50,815 bases of DNA from CAZVLQ01 sp964628185 (GTDB taxonomy: Bacteria; Pseudomonadota; Zetaproteobacteria; Mariprofundales; Mariprofundaceae): assembly GCA_964628185.1 (NCBI GenBank), contig CAZVLQ010000016.1, positions 1-50,815 on the forward strand. Reading direction: 5' to 3'. Each line of letters opens with the position of its first letter. The first letter of the stretch is position 1. Positions 8,601 to 16,834 of this stretch are shown here, one piece after another. Under the pieces are notes generated by a model that worked only from the letters and a program-made list of their open reading frames with translations, was not told the DNA's origin and searched no databases. The position numbers and the translations under genes are program-made.

Positions 8601-9343
8601 GTTATCCCGTTAAGAAAGGCGAGCGCCTGAACCGCTATCTTTCCCGTTGCGGCCTGTGCTCCCGGCGCGAGGCGGATCGCTGGATTGCCGCCGGCCGCGT
8701 TTGCATCAACGGGGAGACCGTTCGTGACATGGGGCTTAAGGTGCAGGCTCGCGACCGTGTTACGGTGGATGATCGACCGGTGAAACCCGTCACCCGTTAC
8801 ACCTATCTGCTGTACCACAAGCCGCGCGGCCTGTTGTGCTCACGGCGGGATGATCGTGGCCGTCCGCTGATCTACAACAGTCTTGATGTTGCCGCCAGCG
8901 TACAATCCGTCGGCCGCCTGGATATGGACAGCGAAGGCCTGCTGCTACTCAGCGATGACGGCGCTCTGGCCCGCGGGCTCACCCATCCCGGTGCCGGCCT
9001 CGAACGCGAATACCGCGTGCGTGTTGCCGGCGTCATCACGCTGGATGAGCTGGAAACGCTGAGACGCGGCGGACTGGACATCGGCAGGGATGAAACCAGC
9101 GATCCATGGGAGGTGAGCGTTGATTCGGAAACGCGCGGTCACACCTGGCTGACCCTTACCATCCGGCGCGGCCGCTGGCGTGAGGTGCGGCGCACGCTGG
9201 AAAAAATCGGTCATCCAGTACGCCGGCTGATCCGTACGCGCTTCGGCCCCATCCGCCTTGATCCGGACATGCCCGCCGGTGCATGGCGCAAGCTGAATGC
9301 CTCGGAAATCCGAAAACTTGAAACCGCATCAAAGCGGCGATAA
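8597..9343 (+). CDS. rluB: 23S rRNA pseudouridine synthase, RsuA/RluB family
   Basis: The family isomerises uridine to pseudouridine in rRNA; the scpB-rluB order suggests RluB, which modifies helix 89 of 23S rRNA. The 248-residue protein has an N-terminal S4 RNA-binding domain (RLNRYLSRCGLCSRREADRWI at about 9-29), then the catalytic domain with GRLDMDSEGLLLLSDDG (catalytic Asp in GRLD). The start is a TTG overlapping the scpB stop (TTGA) without a convincing Shine-Dalgarno sequence, so it probably depends on coupling. The C-terminus overlaps the next gene by up to 47 bases. RsuA or RluE cannot be fully excluded. Confidence 0.9.
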   Translation: MSYPVKKGERLNRYLSRCGLCSRREADRWIAAGRVCINGETVRDMGLKVQARDRVTVDDRPVKPVTRYTYLLYHKPRGLLCSRRDDRGRPLIYNSLDVAASVQSVGRLDMDSEGLLLLSDDGALARGLTHPGAGLEREYRVRVAGVITLDELETLRRGGLDIGRDETSDPWEVSVDSETRGHTWLTLTIRRGRWREVRRTLEKIGHPVRRLIRTRFGPIRLDPDMPAGAWRKLNASEIRKLETASKRR

Positions 9344-9989
9344 AAAGATTCTTCTGATGCAGGTCTTTACCAGCCTGCAAGACCGCTATGGCCCACAGCA
9401 CTGGTGGCCGGCCGACTCACCCTTCGAGGTTATGGTCGGCGCCATCCTGACGCAGAACACCAACTGGCGAAACGTGGAGACGGCCATCACCAGCCTGAAG
9501 GCCGCGGACATGCTCGATGCTGAAAGGATTGCCGCCTGCGATACGGCCCGGCTTGGCGGACTGATCCGCTCTTCCGGCTTTTTCAACCAGAAGGCCGTCC
9601 GCCTCAAGGCCTTTTGCCGCTTCTACCTTGATGCGGGCGGTGAGGCCGGGCTGAAGCGGCTCGACGATCCGGGGCAATCGCTGTTGGCGCTGCATGGTAT
9701 CGGCCCGGAAACGGCCGATTCCATGCAGCTCTATGCCCTGGAACTGCCTGTATTCGTCATCGACGCCTATACGAAGCGTATCTTCGCCCGCCTGGGCCTG
9801 GCGCACAAGGATACCGGCTACCGTCAACTGCAAGCATTCTTCGAGGAACATCTCCCCGGGGATACAAGCCTGTTCAACGAATACCACGCCCTGATCGTGG
9901 CGCATGCCAAGCGCCACTGCCGCATCAGGCCTCTCTGCCCCGGCTGTCCGCTGGCTCGCTGCTGCGCTTTTGCACAAAGTGCCGGCTGA
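9297..9989 (+). CDS. Endonuclease III-like HhH-GPD DNA glycosylase
   Basis: A 230-residue HhH-GPD protein with a C-terminal iron-sulfur cluster motif. The N-terminal part (SPFEVMVGAILTQNTNWRNV) is typical of the endonuclease III-related clade rather than classical Nth. The hairpin reads LLALHGIGPETADS: the lysine used by bifunctional Nth (GxGRKTA) is Glu here. The conserved aspartate is present in VIDAYTKR. That pattern suggests a monofunctional base-excision glycosylase. Cysteines near the C-terminus (spacing about C-5-C-2-C-5-C) likely hold a 4Fe-4S cluster. The ATG at 9357 would avoid most of the overlap with rluB, but the helix before it also looks family-like, so the start is uncertain. 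Confidence 0.88.
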   Translation: MPRKSENLKPHQSGDKKILLMQVFTSLQDRYGPQHWWPADSPFEVMVGAILTQNTNWRNVETAITSLKAADMLDAERIAACDTARLGGLIRSSGFFNQKAVRLKAFCRFYLDAGGEAGLKRLDDPGQSLLALHGIGPETADSMQLYALELPVFVIDAYTKRIFARLGLAHKDTGYRQLQAFFEEHLPGDTSLFNEYHALIVAHAKRHCRIRPLCPGCPLARCCAFAQSAG

Positions 9990-10057
9990 CAGCCGAGCTG
10001 AAGGATGGCAAGCCCTGCCCTCTTTATGTCTCTTTGTCTCTGTGGTGAGATTATCTC

Positions 10058-11848
10058 ATGTGGATGAAGCCGCCGATTGATCTGAACAGGCTGCCGCGCG
10101 AGCCGGGCGTGTACCGCATGCTCGATGCCGGCCGGCAGGTGCTCTATGTCGGCAAGGCGCGCAACCTGAAGAAGCGCGTTTCCAGCTATTTTCAGCGGCG
10201 AGCGGAATCGCCCCGCATTCAGGCCATGACGCGACAGGTGAGCGCGATCGAGATCAGCGTCACAGCCAGTGAAGCGGATGCGCTCATCCTTGAACACAAC
10301 CTGATCAAACAGCTTAAACCCCGCTACAACGTGTTGCTGAAGGATTCCAAATCCTACCCTTATATTCTTCTTACCGATGAGGCATACCCGCGCCTGCGGC
10401 TTTATCGCGGCAATAGAAATGAGCCCGGCCGGTACTTCGGCCCCTTTCCCAATGCCGGCGCGGTGCATCAAACCCTGCACGCATTGCAGAAGGCGTTTCT
10501 CATCCGCGACTGCGAAAACGCCGTGTTCAGCAACCGCTCGCGCCCGTGCATGCAGTACCAGATTGGCCGTTGTTCCGCGCCATGCTGCCGATGCGTCTCG
10601 CAGGCTGAATACGCACGACAGGTGCGTGAAGTCAGCGCCTTTCTGCGCGGCCATGATCAGGCGCTGTTTACGCGCTGGGAAAAACAAATGAAGAAGGCTG
10701 CCGCCGATATGGCCTATGAGCGCGCCGCCGGTCTGCGCGACCGGATTCGCGCCCTGCGAACCATACTGGCGGCCAGCGGCGGCAGCGCCCTGCCCGATGA
10801 CGCCGACGCGGTCGCCATTATTCGCAATGCGGCGGGTGTGACGGTAAGCATCGGCGTGCGCCGGAGCGGAAGAGATCTGGGCACGCACAACGTACGTGTC
10901 GCGCAGGCCGTGGATGCGGAAAAGATGGAAATTCTTCAATCCCTGTTCATCGAACGCTACCGCGTTGAGCCCGTCCCAAAGCAGATTCTCACCGACATCT
11001 CCACAGCCGGGGCGGAAGAATTGCAAAGGCTTTTGCGGCTGCTTCATCCAGGGCTGCGAACCATAATCAGAAGGCCCGAACGTGGCGCCAGGGCGGACTG
11101 GCTGAAGCAGGTCGAACATTCGGGCGAACAGACGCTGTCCGGCGATCAGCAGGATGCATTTGAGGCACTGGCCGAATTGCTCGGTCTGGATGAGGCGCCC
11201 CAGACCCTTGCCGCGGTGGACAACGCGCATCTGGGCGGCAGGCAGACGGTGGCGGCCATTGTTTATGCCAACCGGAACGGCCCGGACAAGGATCATTACC
11301 GTCGTTACAGGCTCGATCGTGTGCCCGCCGGAGACGATTATGCCGCGATGAAGGTCGTACTGACCCGTTTTTTTCGCGCCATCAACGAAGAGAGCATTCC
11401 CGAGCCGGATATCATGTTGATCGACGGTGGCAGAGGACAACTGGCCGTGGCGATGGAGGCGGCCGCCGAGTCCGGCCTGTCCGCCCTGAAACTGATCGGT
11501 GTGGCCAAGGGCGCAAAGCGAAAGCTCGGGGAGGAAACGCTGTGGCCTTGCTGGAAGCGGGGCCCGTTGAAACCGGGACGTCACTCTCCCGCCCTGCTGC
11601 TCGTTGCCCGCGTACGCGATGAGGCACACCGCTTCGCCGGGACCTACATGCGCAAGCGGAAAAAGAAAAGCATGTTCACATCGGAACTGGACGGCATACC
11701 GGGCATCGGTCCGGGTAAGCGGGCCGCGCTTCTCAGACACTTCGGCGGCATTGCAGGTATCAGAAAGGCCGGACGGGAACAGCTTGCGGCCGCGCCGGGA
11801 CTGTCGAAGGTGCTGGCGGAGCGGGTATTCACCGCCCTGCATCGATGA
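10058..11848 (+). CDS. uvrC: UvrABC excinuclease subunit C
   Basis: UvrC makes both incisions in nucleotide excision repair after UvrA/UvrB mark the lesion. The 596-residue protein has the GIY-YIG nuclease domain at the N-terminus (GVYRMLDAG then VLYVGKARNLKKRV), a UVR domain interacting with UvrB near residues 205-235, the RNase H-like second nuclease domain (AVDNAHLGGRQTVAA, LIDGGRGQL), and tandem HhH motifs at the C-terminus (LDGIPGIGPGKRAALL). In most UvrC proteins the middle motif is D-x-S-H; here it reads DNAH. The start ATG 10058 lies behind GGTGAG; a second ATG is two codons on. uvrA is also in this window. Confidence 0.96.
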   Translation: MWMKPPIDLNRLPREPGVYRMLDAGRQVLYVGKARNLKKRVSSYFQRRAESPRIQAMTRQVSAIEISVTASEADALILEHNLIKQLKPRYNVLLKDSKSYPYILLTDEAYPRLRLYRGNRNEPGRYFGPFPNAGAVHQTLHALQKAFLIRDCENAVFSNRSRPCMQYQIGRCSAPCCRCVSQAEYARQVREVSAFLRGHDQALFTRWEKQMKKAAADMAYERAAGLRDRIRALRTILAASGGSALPDDADAVAIIRNAAGVTVSIGVRRSGRDLGTHNVRVAQAVDAEKMEILQSLFIERYRVEPVPKQILTDISTAGAEELQRLLRLLHPGLRTIIRRPERGARADWLKQVEHSGEQTLSGDQQDAFEALAELLGLDEAPQTLAAVDNAHLGGRQTVAAIVYANRNGPDKDHYRRYRLDRVPAGDDYAAMKVVLTRFFRAINEESIPEPDIMLIDGGRGQLAVAMEAAAESGLSALKLIGVAKGAKRKLGEETLWPCWKRGPLKPGRHSPALLLVARVRDEAHRFAGTYMRKRKKKSMFTSELDGIPGIGPGKRAALLRHFGGIAGIRKAGREQLAAAPGLSKVLAERVFTALHR

Positions 11849-11934
11849 CGTGACCAAGCTACATGCCGCAAACGGCAAAACGTTGGTTCCCCATCTTTCA
11901 CCTTCCACCTCAGCCCTGTGCCCTCAGTTCTTAT

Positions 11935-12052
11935 CCCTTGCGCATGTCGGTATGCACCGCCATGGTGCAGGCGCATGAAGCCACCGTTACATATCGTCCT
12001 CTTCGAGCCTGAAATACCGCCCAATACCGGTAATATCGCCCGTCTGTGCGCC
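11935..12052 (+). repeat. 118-bp direct repeat, copy 1 (partial duplicate of the trmL 5' end)
   Basis: Bases 11935-12052 match 12117-12234 with one difference (11947 T against 12129 C). The unit covers about 40 bases upstream of trmL plus its first 26 codons, and contains a small hairpin (TGCACC/GGTGCA). The copy forms a 61-codon ORF from ATG 11975 encoding the TrmL N-terminus (MKPPLHIVLFEPEIPPNTGN), then unrelated sequence. That ORF stops at 12160, overlapping the true trmL ATG at 12157 as ATGA. Confidence 0.95.
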
Positions 12053-12116
12053 GGTTTCATTTGCATCGGGGAAATCGCTTTCCCCTCGCCATGCGGGGTG
12101 AACCCGCATGCCTCAC
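12053..12116. repeat. 64-bp spacer with two hairpins between the trmL repeats
   Basis: This segment separates the two 118-bp copies. It holds two perfect inverted repeats: GGGGAAA/TTTCCCC (12068-12085, loop TCGC) and CATGCGGG/CCCGCATG (12090-12110, loop GTGAA). I see no other copy in the window. It resembles a REP-like palindromic unit, or debris left by the rearrangement that duplicated the trmL start. Confidence 0.75.
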
Positions 12117-12234
12117 CCCTTGCGCATGCCGGTATGCACCGCCATGGTGCAGGCGCATGAAGCCACCGTTACATATCGTCCTCTTCGAGCCTGAAATACC
12201 GCCCAATACCGGTAATATCGCCCGTCTGTGCGCC
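12117..12234 (+). repeat. 118-bp direct repeat, copy 2 (trmL upstream region and 5' end)
   Basis: Second copy of the unit at 11935-12052, 182 bases downstream of it, with a single mismatch. This copy continues into the intact trmL gene and is therefore the ancestral one. Confidence 0.95.
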
Positions 12235-12627
12235 TGCACATCCTGCCAGCTTCATCTGGTGCATCCGCTGGGATTTGAGATTGACGACCGGAGGCTTAAA
12301 CGGGCCGGACTGGATTACTGGCCCTTTCTGGAAGTGCGGGAGCATGCCGACTGGGAAGCCATGCGCCGGTCACTGCCCGGAGAAAACAACTGGTACGGCT
12401 TGTCCACAAAGGCCGATCAAAGCATCTGGGAAACACGTTTTGAGGCTGGCGACGTGTTTGTACTGGGCCCGGAAACCCGTGGTCTTCCTGAACGTATCAT
12501 GAAGGATATCATGGCGCGACGCATCCCGATGCGCGAAGATGCCCCGGTGCGATCCCTCAATCTGTCCTCAGCCTGTGCAATCGTTGTTTACGAAGCCCTG
12601 CGCCAGATCAGACCGCACATTTCGTAA
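12157..12627 (+). CDS. trmL: tRNA (cytidine/uridine-34-2'-O)-methyltransferase TrmL (SPOUT family)
   Basis: TrmL uses SAM to 2'-O-methylate the wobble nucleotide of tRNA-Leu isoacceptors. The 156-residue protein is the normal length, with the family opening HIVLFEPEIPPNTGNIARLC and the SPOUT knot motifs FVLGPETRGLPE and SLNLSSACAIVVYEALRQ. The open frame extends upstream to 12046, but that sequence comes from the repeat spacer, so I take ATG 12157. The upstream partial duplicate ends in an ATGA overlap with this start, so its translation could couple to trmL. tRNA-Leu(TAA), a plausible substrate, is at 48108. Confidence 0.94.
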   Translation: MKPPLHIVLFEPEIPPNTGNIARLCACTSCQLHLVHPLGFEIDDRRLKRAGLDYWPFLEVREHADWEAMRRSLPGENNWYGLSTKADQSIWETRFEAGDVFVLGPETRGLPERIMKDIMARRIPMREDAPVRSLNLSSACAIVVYEALRQIRPHIS

Positions 12628-12979
12628 AAAAAACACATCACCTGAGCTGTGTATCGCCGGCAACTTATCCACCGGGATGCCGATACAGGAATAAAATCTA
12701 AAATAAATCTTGCGGGTCAATGTTGTTCCTTTTAACACATTTATAACTTATTGATATATAATCATTTTTATTACATGCCTATAAAATAGGCCACACATGT
12801 CATGGCTTGGCAGATCAAGCAACTACACGAAACAGACAAAATTATCCACGGGTTTATCCACAAGCACTGTGGATAGCCCGTGCCGGCCTTTGAAGCGTCG
12901 GAACCCGAAGTAGACAGAAAAGACTCGTAACAACGTAAAAAATCTTTACCGGTGCATCTTTTCGATCAACAATAGGGAC
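12628..12979. other. DnaA-box cluster with AT-rich tract (possible origin or DnaA-binding locus)
   Basis: This 352-base gap holds four matches to the DnaA box TTATNCACA: 12665-12673 (TTATCCACC, plus), 12842-12850 (TTATCCACG, plus), 12854-12862 (TTATCCACA, plus, perfect) and 12868-12876 (minus, CTATCCACA). The last three sit within 35 bases. Between the first and second is a strongly AT-rich stretch (about 12690-12800) that could unwind easily. This fits an oriC-like or a DARS/datA-like DnaA-binding region. However, genes on both sides point toward this site rather than away, and no dnaA, dnaN or mnmG is near. Confidence 0.55.
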
Positions 12980-13579
12980 ATGAAGTGGACGCTCTCCAAC
13001 CAGTTGACCGCTGCCCGCGTCGTGCTTATCCCGCTGTTTGCTCTGGCCTTTTATTTACCCGCCCCGCTGGGCTACGTCGGTGCTGCTGTACTGTTCGCGC
13101 TGGCTTCGTTCACGGACTGGCTCGACGGCTATCTTGCAAGGAAGCGGAATGAAATTACGGCATTTGGCCGCTTTCTCGACCCGGTTGCGGACAAGCTTCT
13201 GGTGGCAACCGCGTTGGTATTGCTGGCGGAGGCGGGACGCACACCGGCCCTGCTTGCAGCCATCATTATCGGCAGGGAGATTGTGATCAGTGCGTTGCGG
13301 GAGTGGCTGGCCCGGGTTTCCAGTATTGTGCACGTTTCCCTGCTGGGAAAATGGAAAACCGCCGTACAGATGGTTGCCATCACGGCCCTGCTGCTGCATC
13401 AGCATGTGCTTGGAGTGAACATGCATCTGGTCGGGCTTGTGCTGCTCTGGCTGGCAGTGCTGCTGACCCTGTGGTCCGCTTATGAATACCTGCGCGATGC
13501 ATGGACCGAGCTGATTCATGCACCCGTCGGCCAAGCGGATAATCCGGTCGAAACTCCAATTACAGACGAGAACGAATAA
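12980..13579 (+). CDS. pgsA: CDP-diacylglycerol-glycerol-3-phosphate 3-phosphatidyltransferase
   Basis: PgsA makes phosphatidylglycerol phosphate in the inner membrane, the committed step to phosphatidylglycerol and cardiolipin. The 199-residue protein has the CDP-alcohol phosphotransferase motif in DWLDGYLARKR through FGRFLDPVADK (the D-x2-D-G-x2-A-R...G-x3-D-x3-D pattern, about residues 45-75), with several hydrophobic helices. ATG 12980 follows AGGGAC. Its 3' end overlaps the convergent alcohol dehydrogenase gene by 20 bases, and no separate terminator is visible. Confidence 0.94.
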   Translation: MKWTLSNQLTAARVVLIPLFALAFYLPAPLGYVGAAVLFALASFTDWLDGYLARKRNEITAFGRFLDPVADKLLVATALVLLAEAGRTPALLAAIIIGREIVISALREWLARVSSIVHVSLLGKWKTAVQMVAITALLLHQHVLGVNMHLVGLVLLWLAVLLTLWSAYEYLRDAWTELIHAPVGQADNPVETPITDENE

Positions 13580-14732
13580 GCATCTCGATTTCTGCATCCG
13601 TCAGTTCAACCGGATTGGTTTCCATGCTGTGCCCACGGCTGTTCCGTACGATACGCGGGATATCGTCCTCTTCGATCCCATACTCCGAAAGCAGAGGCAG
13701 GCCGAAGCGGGCGGTCCACTGCTCAAGGATGCGAACAAGCTCCGCCTGCGCAGCGTCATTATCCAGGGATGGATCACCGGAAAGCAGGCGTCCGACCCCC
13801 GCATATTTGTTCAGAGCGAGATGATCCTTATCTCTTTTCAGCAAGGCGCCGATATTGATGCGTACGGCTTCAGCGATCAGCGTACCGCAGACCACGCCAT
13901 GGGGAACGGGGAAAAAGGCGCCAAGCGGTGAGGCCAGCCCGTGCACCGAGCCCAGGCCCGCATTGGCCAGGGTCAGGCCGGAAATAAAAGCTGCATAGGC
14001 CATGCCGCCGCGGGCGCTGATATCCGAACCGTCTTCCATGACCCGGGGAAGGGAATCCAGCGTTTTTTCCATGCCGCTCCAGGCAAGCGCATCCGTCATG
14101 GGCGATGCATGGCTGGCAACATAGGATTCCAGCAACTGCGTAAAGGCATCCATGCCGCATGCGGCCGTGACCTGTTGCGGACAGGTGGTTTGCAGTTCAG
14201 GATCAACAATGACGGTATGCGCCACCAGTTTTTCGTGGCGGAAAGATTTCTTGAAACCGCCTTCTCCGCATACGGACAGAACGGCATTCTTGCTGGTTTC
14301 TCCGCCGGTTCCCGCCGTTGTCGGTACGGCTACAAATGGAAGCGCCGGCCCCGTATACGGCTGTCCGCGGCCGACTCCTTCCAGGTATTCCATGACGGAA
14401 TGGCCCAGGGGAAGCAGACCGGCAATGGCCTTCGCGGCATCCACCGCGCTGCCTCCGCCAACCGCCAGAACGGCATCGGGTTGAAGAGGCCGGTATTCGA
14501 GCACCGCTTCGTCCACCAGCGCGGGCGAAGGCTCACCTTCCACCTTAAGGCGCTGTACATCGAATGATTCTTCCAGTCTTGAAAGTAATTGCCGGCAGCG
14601 ATCCGAATCGTCAAATGAGCGACGACCCGTCACCAGCAGAATACGGCCGCCGAATTGTGCCATAACGGAAAAAATACGCTCCCGTGCTCCCGCACCAAAA
14701 TGAATATGAGGGGTGGAAGCAAAAGAAAACAT
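13560..14732 (-). CDS. Iron-containing (group III) alcohol dehydrogenase family protein
   Basis: Family members are NAD(P)H-dependent oxidoreductases of alcohols and aldehydes that bind Fe2+ or Zn2+. The protein (390 residues from ATG 14732) has the nucleotide-binding GGGSAVDAAKAIA, the PTTAGTGGETS segment, and metal-ligand histidines in GLGSVHGLASPLGAFFPVPHG. The frame opens at a TTG at 14756, five bases after ftsH ends, but the family begins close to MFSFASTPHIHFG, so I choose the ATG. It is probably read through from ftsH. The substrate is unknown. Confidence 0.9.
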   Translation of the reverse strand: MFSFASTPHIHFGAGARERIFSVMAQFGGRILLVTGRRSFDDSDRCRQLLSRLEESFDVQRLKVEGEPSPALVDEAVLEYRPLQPDAVLAVGGGSAVDAAKAIAGLLPLGHSVMEYLEGVGRGQPYTGPALPFVAVPTTAGTGGETSKNAVLSVCGEGGFKKSFRHEKLVAHTVIVDPELQTTCPQQVTAACGMDAFTQLLESYVASHASPMTDALAWSGMEKTLDSLPRVMEDGSDISARGGMAYAAFISGLTLANAGLGSVHGLASPLGAFFPVPHGVVCGTLIAEAVRINIGALLKRDKDHLALNKYAGVGRLLSGDPSLDNDAAQAELVRILEQWTARFGLPLLSEYGIEEDDIPRIVRNSRGHSMETNPVELTDAEIEMLIRSRL

Positions 14733-14761
14733 GTTCACACGGCAGGCCCCCGGCAAGTCTC

Positions 14762-16696
14762 TTATGCCTGCTGACCTGCCTCTTTTCCCCCGCCGGCCGC
14801 CTTCTTGTGCGGCATTGATGTCTCCGTTTCAGGTGCGGACGCACTCGGGTGCTCAGGAGGCTTGGGTTTGTGGCGTTTCTCCTTTGCTTCACGATCGAGT
14901 TTTTTACCGGCGATCACCAGATCAATTTCTTCGTCTTCCAGCGTCTCGAACTCAATCAGCGCATTGGCCAGCAAATGCAACTGATCCATGTGTTCTTCCA
15001 GGATCTGTTTGGCGCGCGCAAAATTTCTGTCGATCAGCTTACGCACCTCGGCATCGATCACCTGCGATGTTTTTTCGGAAAGATTCTGGGTGCGCGTCAC
15101 CTCACGTCCGAGAAACAGCTCGGCCTCGCGTTCGCCATACACCATCGGTCCAAGCCTCTCCGTCATACCCCACATGGTTACCATGTTGCGTGCCAGCTTT
15201 GTGGCACGTTCGAAGTCGTTGGAGGCGCCTGTGGTCATCTGACCCAGCACCAGTTCCTCACCAAGCCGGCCACCCATCATGATGGCGATCTGATCCTCCA
15301 GATAGGCACGGTCATGGTTGTACTTGTCCTCTTCCGGCAACTGCAGGGTGACGCCCAGCGCCATGCCGCGCGGAATGATGCTGACCTTGTGAACCGGATC
15401 GGCATGTTCCAGATTTTTGGCCACCAGGGTATGTCCGCCCTCATGATAGGCGGTCGTTTTTTTCTGCTCGTCGGAAAGCAGCATGGAACGGCGTTCCGTA
15501 CCCATCATGACCTTGTCCTTGGCGCTTTCAAAATCTTCCTTGTCCACCTTGTCCTTGCCATAACGCGCCGCATTCAGCGCCGCCTCATTGACCAGGTTGG
15601 CCAGGTCGGCACCCGAGAAACCCGGCGTACCACGCGCCAGCATCTTGACATCAACATTGCTGGCCAGCGGAACCTTGCGCATGTGCACGCGCAGAATCTC
15701 TTCCCTGCCGTTCAGATCCGGCCTCGGCACCACCACCTGCCTGTCAAAACGGCCGGGGCGCAGCAGGGCGGGATCAAGCACGTCGGGGCGGTTGGTCGCC
15801 GCAATCAGGATCACGCCTTCATTGGACTCAAACCCGTCCATTTCCACCAGCAACTGGTTCAGGGTTTGTTCACGTTCATCATTACCGCCGCCGATGCCGG
15901 CGCCACGGTGGCGTCCCATGGCATCAATTTCATCCATGAACACAATGCACGGTGCATTCTTCTTGGCTTGCTCGAACATATCCCGAACACGGGACGCACC
16001 CACGCCGACGAACATCTCAACAAAATCGGAGCCGGAGATGGTAAAGAACGGAACTTCCGCTTCTCCCGCGATAGCCTTGGCCAGTAACGTCTTGCCGGTT
16101 CCGGGCGGTCCCACCAGCAGAACGCCCTTGGGGATCTTTCCCCCCAGGCGGGTAAATTTTGACGGGTCACGCAGAAACTCGATCACCTCGGTCACTTCCT
16201 GCTTGGCCTCATCGCAGCCGGCGACATCGTCAAACGTGACCTCATTCGTGTTCTTTGTCAGTAGCTTGGCCCGGCTTTTGCCAAAGGACATGGCGCCGCC
16301 GCGTCCCACGCCGCCCTGCATCTGGCGCATGAAGAATACCCACACCGCGATCAGAAGCAGCATCGGGAACCATGAAATCAGTACGGAAAGGAAAAACGGC
16401 ACTTCTTCAGGCTTCTTGACGTCCACCTCGACATGGTGGTCAATCAGGCGCTTGGTCAGGCTCGGGTCATCGGGAATGACGACGCGGTAGGTACGAAGGT
16501 CACCCTGCAGATTACGGTATTGCCCGCTGACATCATGGTCCTTGATCCTGGCTGTTTCCACCATGCCGCCATCCACTTTCTCGACAAACGTCGAATACGA
16601 CATGATCTCTCCACGCTGAATGGGAGGATTGAACATATTGAAAAGGCTGAACATCGTTACGCCGATCACCAGCCATAAAAGCAGATTTTTTCCCAT
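14762..16696 (-). CDS. ftsH: ATP-dependent zinc metalloprotease FtsH
   Basis: FtsH is the membrane-anchored hexameric AAA+ protease that removes misassembled membrane proteins and short-lived regulators. The 644-residue protein has an N-terminal TM helix (about 4-22), a periplasmic segment, a second TM helix (about 103-122), the AAA module with Walker A GPPGTGKT near 200, Walker B IVFMDEIDA and the SRH region. The protease domain carries HEGGH near 420 (HExxH; most homologues read HEAGH). A lysine/proline-rich tail ends it. A TTG one codon upstream of ATG 16696 is possible. The tilS-ftsH order is widespread. Confidence 0.96.
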   Translation of the reverse strand: MGKNLLLWLVIGVTMFSLFNMFNPPIQRGEIMSYSTFVEKVDGGMVETARIKDHDVSGQYRNLQGDLRTYRVVIPDDPSLTKRLIDHHVEVDVKKPEEVPFFLSVLISWFPMLLLIAVWVFFMRQMQGGVGRGGAMSFGKSRAKLLTKNTNEVTFDDVAGCDEAKQEVTEVIEFLRDPSKFTRLGGKIPKGVLLVGPPGTGKTLLAKAIAGEAEVPFFTISGSDFVEMFVGVGASRVRDMFEQAKKNAPCIVFMDEIDAMGRHRGAGIGGGNDEREQTLNQLLVEMDGFESNEGVILIAATNRPDVLDPALLRPGRFDRQVVVPRPDLNGREEILRVHMRKVPLASNVDVKMLARGTPGFSGADLANLVNEAALNAARYGKDKVDKEDFESAKDKVMMGTERRSMLLSDEQKKTTAYHEGGHTLVAKNLEHADPVHKVSIIPRGMALGVTLQLPEEDKYNHDRAYLEDQIAIMMGGRLGEELVLGQMTTGASNDFERATKLARNMVTMWGMTERLGPMVYGEREAELFLGREVTRTQNLSEKTSQVIDAEVRKLIDRNFARAKQILEEHMDQLHLLANALIEFETLEDEEIDLVIAGKKLDREAKEKRHKPKPPEHPSASAPETETSMPHKKAAGGGKEAGQQA

Positions 16697-16734
16697 CAAT
16701 ACAATTTACCTCGAATTTCTGTTTATGCCGGGCA

Positions 16735-16780
16735 TTGCTCTATCAAAATATTATATCACAAGTATCAAACACTTTGCAGA
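16735..16780 (-). promoter_or_regulatory. Probable extended -10 promoter of ftsH
   Basis: On the minus strand a perfect TATAAT (16755-16750) is preceded by TGA, an extended -10 signature. The -35 region (around TGCAAA, 17 bases upstream) is weak, as is usual for extended -10 promoters. The predicted start near 16743 leaves a leader of about 45 bases before ftsH. Confidence 0.6.
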
Positions 16781-16834
16781 CTAACGGGCAAAGATGAAAC
16801 CAAAATGAAGCCCGAAAAACATTTTATTCCTTCG

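Noticed and set aside
9824..11908. Long minus-strand open frame opposite uvrC (694 codons)
   Set aside because: It lies antisense to an unmistakable uvrC, has no family motif, and is the kind of shadow frame expected in GC-rich coding DNA.
14849..16087. 412-codon plus-strand open frame opposite ftsH
   Set aside because: Antisense shadow of a clearly conserved gene; composition is typical of reverse-frame artefacts.
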